From Planctomycetaceae bacterium (GTDB lineage: Bacteria > Planctomycetota > Planctomycetia > Pirellulales > Pirellulaceae), in NCBI GenBank assembly GCA_002862265.1, contig PKCQ01000031.1:1-5204 (forward strand): a stretch of DNA of 5,204 bases, read 5' to 3'. Position 1 is the first letter of the stretch. Every line of letters starts with the position of its first letter. The notes under the pieces were generated by a model. That model did not search any database. It was given only the letters and a program-made list of their open reading frames with translations, and was not told the origin of the DNA. The position numbers and the translations under genes were made by a program. This document shows positions 1 to 5,204 of this stretch, one piece after another.

Positions 1-2591
1 TGAAGACGAAGAAGTCAAAGTCGGTCAAGATTACGATTCCTGGTGATCGTCCTTCCCTGCGTCCGCATATCGTCGATGCTGCCGACTTCATCCAAGGTGC
101 ATCGGTCTCGCCGAGTGCTAAACGAGTTGCCATCGAGGCTCGAGGCGATATCTGGTCAACACCAGTCAAGAATGGTTCGCCTCGGAATTTGACTCGCACC
201 AGCGGTGCTGCCGAACGCGATCCAGCATGGAGCCCCGACGGACGTTGGATCGCTTACTTCACCGATGCAAGTGGTGAATACGAATTGGTACTCGCAGCTA
301 GCGACGGCTCAGGTGAAACCAAACAACTGACCGATAACGGCAACTGTTGGCGAAGCAGTATTTCGTGGTCGCCAGACTCGAAGAAGCTTTACTTTACAGA
401 CAAGACTGGCGGCATGTTTATTGTGGACGCCAATAGCAAGAAGGTTGATCAGTTTGACGATGAACCGCACGGCGGCGCAGGTTCCATCAGTTGGTCGCAC
501 GATTCGGCTTGGCTCGCCTACATGCGAGGTACTAAGGCTGCGACTCGCAATCAGATTCGAGTTCTCGAAGTCGCAAGCGGCAAGACTCATGCAATCACTA
601 GCGGATACTTCAATGATGTATCACCAGCCTTCGATCGCGAAGGCGAGTACTTGTACTTCGCGTCCAATCGCGATTTCGGTAGCCCGAGCTACGAAGATGT
701 AGGCACTACCTTCATCTATGGCGACACGCAAGTTCTCGTTGCCGTTCCATTGCGTGCTGACGTGAAGAATCCCTTGCTCCCAACCAGTGACGAAGAAACT
801 TTGAAAGAAGGAAATAAGGATAAGCCAGAAGGCGACAAGGACGAAGAAGCTGCAGCTGAGAAAAAAGAAGCAGATGCAGAGAAGTCGAAGGAAGGTTCTG
901 AAGCTTCTTCGAAGAAGAGCACGAAAAAGAACCGCAAGAACAAAGGCAAGAAGTCGAAGGCGAAGCAGCCTGCTGACGGGGCCAAGTCCGATGAAACAAA
1001 GTCAGGCGAAGCAAAGCCAGAAGACAAGAAATCTGAGGAGCCCAAGAAGATTTCGATTGACTTTGAGGGCATCGAAGCTCGCAGCTTCCAAGTGCCTGTT
1101 AGCTCGGGCGGTTTCCGAAACTTGCAAGACTCGGCGGCGGGACTCATCTACGCTCGCACATCCGAGCAGGGAGAGTCTGATCCACCAAGCATTAAACTAC
1201 TTTCCATTGTAGACGGAAAAGCCAGTGAGAAAACTGTCCTTGCAGGAGCCGCCGGATTCGAACTCACGCCTGATGGCAGGAAGCTTCTGACTTTTGCACG
1301 TGGAAATATCTATGTGCTCAGTGCTGCTCCGGGCCAAAGCCTGGGAAGCTCAGTTAGCACAGAAGGGATGCGAATGGAGATCGATCGGCGAGCAGAGTGG
1401 AAGCAAATGTTCCACGAAGCATGGCGAGCAGAGCGTGATTTCTTCTACGACCCGACCATGCACGGCGTGGATTGGGAAGCAGTTCGGGAACAGTATGCGG
1501 CTCTCTTGGACGATTGTGTCAGCCGAACTGACTTGAGCTACATCATTCGTGAGATGATTGCAGAGATCAATGTTGGACACGCTTACTACCGCGAAGGCGA
1601 TGTAGAGCGAGGCCCACGCGAGTCCGTCGCACTGCTAGGTTGCGAGTTCGCGTTGGGGGAGAAACTCACTGTCGCCAAGCTTTGGCAAGGCGGCGAGTGG
1701 GACACCGACGCTCGCAATCCTCTATCAGCAGCTGGTGTGAAGGAAGGTGACGCGATCCTGGAAGTCAACGGCGTGCCAGTAGACACCGAGGAGAATCCGT
1801 ACAAGTACTTTGTAGGACTCGGTGGTCGAGCAATCACTCTGAAGGTTCAAACCGGAGAAAAAAGAGCTCGCAGCGTTGTCGTGCGTCCTCTTTCGAGTGA
1901 TTACAACTTGCGATTCTGGGACGGTATTGAAGCCACTCGGGCTTATGTCGAGAAAAAGTCTAAGGGTAAGGTTGGTTACATCTACGTCACCAACACGGGC
2001 ATCAATGGGCAGAACGACTTGTTTCGCCAATTTTATTCTCAGCATGAGAAAGAAGCTCTGATCATAGATGATCGCTGGAATGGCGGCGGACAAATACCAA
2101 CTCGATTTATCGAACTGCTAAATCGTCCTTCGACGAATCGCTGGGCGGTTCGGGATGGAGTTGATTGGGTTTGGCCTCCTGATTCGCATCAAGGTCCCAA
2201 ATGCATGCTGATCAACGGCCTAGCCGGAAGTGGCGGCGATATGTTCCCTGGTTTGTTCAAGCAAATGAAGATTGGCAAGCTCATCGGCCGTCGTACATGG
2301 GGCGGTCTGGTTGGCATCCAGGGCGGACGTCCTTTGCTGGACGGCGCCAGTGTGACCGCGCCATCGTTTGCTTACTACGACAACGATGGGACTTGGGGCA
2401 TCGAAGGCCATGGTGTTGATCCCGACATCGACGTCATCGAAGATCCAGCCAAAATGCAAGATGGTGCTGATCCGCAGCTTGATGTCGCAATCAAAACGAT
2501 GCTTCGTGAGATCAAGCAGTATCCAAAACCACCTACACGTCCGGCCTACCCTGATCGCAGCAAGATGGGCATTCCCGACTCAGATAAGTAG
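1..2591 (+). CDS. Tricorn protease homologue (S41-type serine peptidase), 5'-truncated by window edge
   Basis: The frame is open from the first complete codon (nt 3) to TAG at 2589-2591, giving 862 residues. A TTG at 189 lies in continuous homologous coding sequence and is not the start. Numbering from nt 3, a beta-propeller with PD40/WD40-like blades (AWSPDGRWIAYF, SWSPDSKKLYF, SWSHDSAWLAYM) fills about 1-450, interrupted by a Lys/Glu-rich linker at 263-349. Then come a C1 helical domain (about 455-535), a PDZ domain (about 540-627, SAAGVKEGDAILEVNG) and the C2 catalytic domain (about 633-820). Likely active-site residues are His526 (NVGHAYY), Ser743 (LAGSGGD) and Glu801 (GIEGHGVDPDI), with DDRWNGGG as oxyanion-side loop. 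Ser-to-Glu spacing is 58, as in Thermoplasma tricorn (S965/E1023), and His-to-Ser is 217 against 219. Tricorn peptidases degrade oligopeptides. Against the ~1070-residue archaeal enzyme, roughly 300 N-terminal residues are missing, so a signal peptide cannot be judged. No frameshift is visible. Confidence 0.93.
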   Translation, partial: KTKKSKSVKITIPGDRPSLRPHIVDAADFIQGASVSPSAKRVAIEARGDIWSTPVKNGSPRNLTRTSGAAERDPAWSPDGRWIAYFTDASGEYELVLAASDGSGETKQLTDNGNCWRSSISWSPDSKKLYFTDKTGGMFIVDANSKKVDQFDDEPHGGAGSISWSHDSAWLAYMRGTKAATRNQIRVLEVASGKTHAITSGYFNDVSPAFDREGEYLYFASNRDFGSPSYEDVGTTFIYGDTQVLVAVPLRADVKNPLLPTSDEETLKEGNKDKPEGDKDEEAAAEKKEADAEKSKEGSEASSKKSTKKNRKNKGKKSKAKQPADGAKSDETKSGEAKPEDKKSEEPKKISIDFEGIEARSFQVPVSSGGFRNLQDSAAGLIYARTSEQGESDPPSIKLLSIVDGKASEKTVLAGAAGFELTPDGRKLLTFARGNIYVLSAAPGQSLGSSVSTEGMRMEIDRRAEWKQMFHEAWRAERDFFYDPTMHGVDWEAVREQYAALLDDCVSRTDLSYIIREMIAEINVGHAYYREGDVERGPRESVALLGCEFALGEKLTVAKLWQGGEWDTDARNPLSAAGVKEGDAILEVNGVPVDTEENPYKYFVGLGGRAITLKVQTGEKRARSVVVRPLSSDYNLRFWDGIEATRAYVEKKSKGKVGYIYVTNTGINGQNDLFRQFYSQHEKEALIIDDRWNGGGQIPTRFIELLNRPSTNRWAVRDGVDWVWPPDSHQGPKCMLINGLAGSGGDMFPGLFKQMKIGKLIGRRTWGGLVGIQGGRPLLDGASVTAPSFAYYDNDGTWGIEGHGVDPDIDVIEDPAKMQDGADPQLDVAIKTMLREIKQYPKPPTRPAYPDRSKMGIPDSDK
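789..1049 (+). other. Charged low-complexity linker inside the tricorn propeller
   Basis: About 87 codons encode almost only Lys, Glu, Asp, Ser and Ala, for example KKSTKKNRKNKGKKSKAK near the middle and EAKPEDKKSEEPKK at the end. The segment separates two groups of propeller blades, and ordered sequence resumes at ISIDFEGIEARSFQVP. It is in frame and purine-rich on the coding strand. Bacterial tricorn homologues often have a charged insert at this point before an 'IDxxGIExR' motif, so this is a family feature that looks unusually long here. It is probably disordered. The clustering of Lys in the middle and Glu/Asp on the flanks can be seen; any function is unknown. Confidence 0.8.
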
Positions 2592-2610
2592 CTGAGGTTG
2601 CGAAAGCACA

Positions 2611-2855
2611 CTTTGAGTAGATAAGAATGATCCCCAAGTGGTCCATCGACTACTTGGGGTTTTTTTACGCGACACGACGGGTATTAACCCCGTGGGTCCT
2701 ACGTATTTCAGACTCAGGTTTCAGGGAGCGGTTCCAAAAGAGAGCACCTCAGCGGTTTTGTTTCTGGAGTTGCAATCCTGTTGGTAGCCAGAAGTTGCCC
2801 AAGACAGCCATGCCAGTAGTTATTGGGAGAAACTAAGGGGGGCTTCGAGTAGATA
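2611..2855 (+). repeat. Pair of short direct repeats, CTTYGAGTAGATA
   Basis: CTTTGAGTAGATA at 2611-2623, just before the terminator, and CTTCGAGTAGATA at 2843-2855 match at 12 of 13 positions. The copies are 232 bp apart and bracket the terminator plus the first part of the spacer. Such a pair could be a trace of a duplication, or two copies of a dispersed motif. It is short enough that chance cannot be excluded. Confidence 0.35.
2632..2666 (+). terminator. Rho-independent terminator of the tricorn gene
   Basis: The arms CCCCAAGTGGTC (2632-2643) and GACTACTTGGGG (2648-2659) form a 12-bp stem with one G-U wobble, closed by the tetraloop CATC and followed directly by seven T residues (2660-2666). 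It begins 41 nt after the tricorn stop codon. The T run is only on the + strand side, so it should end the + strand transcript and not the opposing gene. Confidence 0.95.
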
Positions 2856-2904
2856 GCCACTTTCGCTAGCGGGTATTTTTAGGTCCCAGATCTGACTCGG
2901 TACT

Positions 2905-2923
2905 AGCTGCCTGGAGGGCGGCT
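2905..2923. repeat. Small inverted repeat (hairpin), loop TGGAG
   Basis: AGCTGCC (2905-2911) and GGCGGCT (2917-2923) pair over 7 bp, including one T-G wobble on the + strand, around a 5-nt loop. It has no T tract directly behind it, so it is not a terminator. It lies in the middle of the convergent spacer, 12 nt before a second inverted repeat. Its function is unknown; it may be part of a structured non-coding repeat. Confidence 0.45.
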
Positions 2924-2935
2924 TGTCCGCGGAAT

Positions 2936-2961
2936 AAAGAACCATACGGCCTGTTCTTTTT
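2936..2961 (+). repeat. Inverted repeat with T tract, possible weak second terminator
   Basis: AAAGAAC (2936-2942) and GTTCTTT (2953-2959) are perfect 7-bp inverted arms around a 10-nt loop. The right arm runs into a T-rich tract (TTTTT at 2957-2961, then TTTT at 2965-2968). The stem is A/T-rich with only two G-C pairs, so it would be a weak rho-independent terminator at best. With the strong terminator about 270 nt upstream, it is not needed for the tricorn gene. Confidence 0.35.
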
Positions 2962-3383
2962 CTGTTTTACCAGATGGATGGAAGTGTGTTTGCATCGCAA
3001 TGTCACTTCTGGCAGGACGATACATAGCCAAGTTACCTGGTGGAAAAGGACCCTCAGAAGGGGCGACGTGTCACCCAATAAGCTTGTCGGAAGAACCCGA
3101 AGGAGTTCTCGGAACAACGCAGCCGTTTCGTATCTAGAATTTTGGCGAGCAAAGCATCGATGTCTTCAATCGGGCGCTCATGCTCGTTACTTTCAAAGCG
3201 AGCGAAGGTTTAATCAAAATTTCGAACCTGAGTTTGACCAAAACCTAGTTTCAAGTCGTCGTTTCTCAGATTGCTCAGGCGTGCATTCACGGGTGCCAGC
3301 GATCGACTCTCAAATCTGAAAGCGAGAAACTCTCGTTGTTCATAGGTTTACTTATTCGGTGGAATGTCAAGGCGCAGTAAAGG

Positions 3384-5204
3384 CTAATCAGCCCAACTGA
3401 ATTCAAGATCTTGAAGCAGTTCCTCCTGGTTAACGGCGATTGATGCCAGCGCGAGATCCAGGGATTCAATATCGAGTCCTCCTGGAGCAGAAGCTTTGGT
3501 CGATAATCGCCACATCGACGGCGTTGACTTGTTTGCTTCCGGCATTCGTCTAGTCGACCCTAAGTTTTGGTCTGATTTTCTAGTGTGTCTTTCCGGGGAA
3601 CCCAGATTCCCAAGGCTGATCACGTTCACTTGAAGCCGGCTCGATGATATCCTTATTGGACGTTCAACGGCATCGGAAGTAGTTGGCTCGAACGCTACGG
3701 AACCGAATGCACGTGACATTCGGGTTAGTGGCGCAAAGGGAGAGAATTCATTGGTCCGAACAACATATGTGCCAAGATCACCTTCGAATACTCCTCGACT
3801 TGTCACCAAGATAAGGATCTGTTTTGCATTCGCCGAAAGCCTAATCTTTGCTTCGGCATCGAGGCGATCGACCGATCCAGCATCATGCAAAATCAGATGC
3901 TCTCTCCCGTTGCGGTCGACTTCATAAATGGATAGCAAAAGATCAAGATTGGGCGATATTTCCGCGATATCAACACGAACCTCTAGTGAATTTCGTGGCG
4001 TCACGTCCATGATAAAAGCGTCGACATCTTCTTTCCATTCAATATTTCCAACGGCAATGTTGCCACGAAGATTCGTCGCGGCACCGAGTGAATCACCGTG
4101 ATCATCTGGCCTGGCACCCAAAACTCGTCTCAGGAAACTCAACTCATTGTTTCCGTCGGTGCGGCGACGTGATTTTGTTTTAGTGGTTGTAATCGTCTCG
4201 GTGCCACGCATGCTCGTAGTTGGCATGGTTGTGGAATCAGGCAAATTCATGTGTGCCTGGGTCCAAATCGTTTGTTGACCGTTGTAAAAAGTCCCCATAA
4301 TTGGATTCCACGTAGGCCCGCCGTCGCTGTATTCGCTGCGGTAACAACGTGAGGAGACGGACCGGTCCCTTGTAGCACTCGACATCCTCTCAGTCCTTTC
4401 TATTCCTTCTTCTGACTTATGGTCGAGTCCAAACTCGTGCCCTTGCTCGTGAGATGCGATGTTCCCGGTGTACAGTGCCAGATCATTGCCCAAACCGAAA
4501 GCAAAATTGGAGTACCCCGAAAGGCTCTCCGGCCAGACCCACGTGAGGTCATTGTCAATGGGCCGGTGGATTCCTGGGGCACCGTCGGCCCAGCCAGGAG
4601 CGGGCCCCCCGATTGCCACCCGATCAAATCTTCTACTTTCGGGACGGTGCGTTGTCACATTCACATCAAAGGCGGCATAGTCTTCGGCAACAGTTGACCA
4701 AATATCTTCGATCATCGCGACTTCTGTCACGTTCATTCGGCCATATACGTCATCTCGCCGATTGACTGATTGATCCAACGTAAACCCTGGGCTTCTGTGT
4801 CTTCTTCGATCCAACCAATGACCTGTGCCATGTCCATTGAAATCGAGATAAATGGTGTGTCTTGCGCCAGGATTGCTTTCAAGTTTTGGAATTGCCTCCT
4901 CGGTCAATACGCGGCGGAAATTCAAAGGAATGCTTCCACCAAATTCATCTCCCATCTCCACGCTAACTCCGGGAAAATGACTCTGCGACAAAGTCCTGTT
5001 TGGAGGTCGTAGTCGGAAGTCCAAGTGATTTCCAATCCATATCTGAAAGGCCCCTGCGTCAACCCGTGTTCCCTCGTCGAATCCGGGGATGCCAACAATC
5101 AGGTCTTCGTAATTCACTTCTCTAGCCCCCAAATAATCACTATATCGATTCAATTGTCCTACGGTGAGGCTACTGCCCCAGTACTCGAAGGCGCTAGTAC
5201 CGTT
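3384..5204 (-). CDS. Exported FG-GAP / metzincin-like zinc metalloprotease / PPC-domain protein, 5'-truncated by window edge
   Basis: The frame is open from the right edge (nt 5204) to TAG at 3386-3384, giving 606 residues. A TTG at 5153 is internal, because FG-GAP-like sequence already precedes it. Numbering from the edge, residues 1-95 resemble integrin-type FG-GAP repeats (YEDLIVGIPGFDEG, DAGAFQIW, then GDEFGGSI), with a degraded calcium loop. A protease domain begins near 115 (HTIYLDFNGHG) and contains IWSTVAEDYAAFDVNVTT, then HEQGHEFGLDH at 252-262. This exactly fits the metzincin pattern HExxHxxGxxH, with His252, His256 and His262 as zinc ligands and Glu253 as catalytic base. NPIMGTFYNG (Met303) is a good Met-turn candidate. 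From about 365 (RPDDHGDS) to 485 lies a PPC-like beta-sandwich (KEDVDAFIMDV, LLLSIYEVDRNG, GTYVVRT), as found in secreted proteases. The last ~120 residues are unrecognised. Export is inferred from the domains; no signal peptide is in view. The substrate is unknown. Confidence 0.85.
   Translation of the reverse strand, partial: NGTSAFEYWGSSLTVGQLNRYSDYLGAREVNYEDLIVGIPGFDEGTRVDAGAFQIWIGNHLDFRLRPPNRTLSQSHFPGVSVEMGDEFGGSIPLNFRRVLTEEAIPKLESNPGARHTIYLDFNGHGTGHWLDRRRHRSPGFTLDQSVNRRDDVYGRMNVTEVAMIEDIWSTVAEDYAAFDVNVTTHRPESRRFDRVAIGGPAPGWADGAPGIHRPIDNDLTWVWPESLSGYSNFAFGLGNDLALYTGNIASHEQGHEFGLDHKSEEGIERTERMSSATRDRSVSSRCYRSEYSDGGPTWNPIMGTFYNGQQTIWTQAHMNLPDSTTMPTTSMRGTETITTTKTKSRRRTDGNNELSFLRRVLGARPDDHGDSLGAATNLRGNIAVGNIEWKEDVDAFIMDVTPRNSLEVRVDIAEISPNLDLLLSIYEVDRNGREHLILHDAGSVDRLDAEAKIRLSANAKQILILVTSRGVFEGDLGTYVVRTNEFSPFAPLTRMSRAFGSVAFEPTTSDAVERPIRISSSRLQVNVISLGNLGSPERHTRKSDQNLGSTRRMPEANKSTPSMWRLSTKASAPGGLDIESLDLALASIAVNQEELLQDLEFSWAD
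4152..4256 (-). other. Thr/Arg-rich segment between Met-turn and PPC domain
   Basis: About 35 residues after TIWTQ are low in complexity (STTMPTTSMRGTETITTTK, then KSRRRTDG) and unlike the sequence on either side. Ordered sequence resumes at NNELSFLRRVLGARPDDHGD. In similar secreted proteins the stretch after the Met-turn usually reads W-x-x-G followed by a short acidic loop. Here the Gly is missing in frame, but GTHEFA appears in another frame right after TIWTQ. It may be a natural disordered linker, or a segment affected by compensating frameshifts. The overall frame is intact either way. Confidence 0.4.

Larger units (their letters stand above)
2667..3383. other. Convergent intergenic spacer without a convincing gene
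   Basis: This stretch of about 715 bp separates the 3' ends of the two genes. Open frames exist on both strands (for example + 2978-3319 and - 2866-3117), but they overlap each other, lack a clear ribosome binding site, are rich in Arg/Ser and show no recognisable domain. I see no tRNA or rRNA signature and no transposase remnant. The visible structure consists of small inverted repeats: TTCTGG/CCAGAA at 2762-2793 with a 20-nt loop, the two listed separately at 2905-2923 and 2936-2959, and TCAGATT/AATCTGA at 3266-3319 with a 40-nt loop. Right of about 3120 I see little else. No promoter is expected from the gene layout. Confidence 0.7.

Noticed and set aside
189..191. TTG as start codon of the tricorn gene
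   Set aside because: The same frame is open back to nt 3 and encodes propeller sequence typical of the family (for example ARGDIWSTPVKNG), so the true start is outside the window.
716..1147. - strand open frame of 143 codons opposite the tricorn linker
   Set aside because: Its Ser/Phe-rich sequence is the antisense shadow of the Lys/Glu-rich linker codons (AAG/GAA).
2677..2693. Hairpin ACGGG/CCCGT near the tricorn terminator
   Set aside because: Five base pairs with a 7-nt loop are expected by chance in a region of this size, and no T tract follows.
2627..2836. + strand open frame of 69 codons just after the tricorn gene
   Set aside because: It reads straight through the strong terminator hairpin and T run, and has no ribosome binding site.
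2866..3117. - strand open frame of 83 codons in the spacer
   Set aside because: No recognisable domain or ribosome binding site was found. It overlaps the inverted repeats and the + strand frame, so it is more likely chance or part of a repeat.
2978..3319. + strand open frame of 113 codons in the spacer
   Set aside because: It has no Shine-Dalgarno-like sequence before the ATG, is rich in Arg/Ser without domain-like pattern, and overlaps an equally open frame on the other strand.
3323..3335. Hairpin CGAGA-AAC-TCTCG as terminator of the leftward gene
   Set aside because: It has only 5 bp with a 3-nt loop. On the - strand it is followed by CTTTC rather than a T run, so it is too weak to call.
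5151..5153. TTG as start codon of the leftward gene
   Set aside because: The frame continues to the window edge with FG-GAP-like residues (SAFEYWGSSLTVGQ), so the TTG is an internal Leu codon.

Overview
The window holds two long protein genes pointing toward each other. Both run off the window at their 5' ends, and about 790 bp of non-coding DNA lies between their stop codons. The protein types suggest a planctomycete of the Pirellulales/Rhodopirellula kind: a bacterial tricorn-protease homologue with a long charged linker, and a large secreted FG-GAP/metalloprotease/PPC protein. Intermediate GC and long gene-poor spacers fit as well. This assignment is inference from protein style; no rRNA or other marker gene is present.

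Region 1 (1-2591, + strand): the C-terminal ~862 residues of a tricorn-type S41 peptidase. It has a beta-propeller with PD40/WD40-like blades, a Lys/Glu-rich linker, a C1 helical domain, a PDZ domain and the C2 catalytic domain. The catalytic His, Ser and Glu can be placed, with spacing close to that of Thermoplasma tricorn.

Region 2 (2592-3383): convergent intergenic space. A textbook rho-independent terminator for the tricorn gene (2632-2666) is followed by ~715 bp with no convincing gene. The left-centre of this stretch carries several small inverted repeats and a short direct repeat, and could be a dispersed non-coding repeat or a decayed element.

Region 3 (3384-5204, - strand): the C-terminal ~606 residues of a large, probably exported protein. 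FG-GAP (integrin-type) repeat sequence is followed by a metzincin-like zinc metalloprotease domain (HEQGHEFGLDH plus a downstream Met-turn candidate), a PPC-like beta-sandwich and an unrecognised tail.

The two genes are on opposite strands, so they are not an operon. Both encode proteolytic proteins, but nothing in the sequence shows that they work together. I see no CRISPR array, tRNA, rRNA, intact mobile element or recognisable new multi-gene system.
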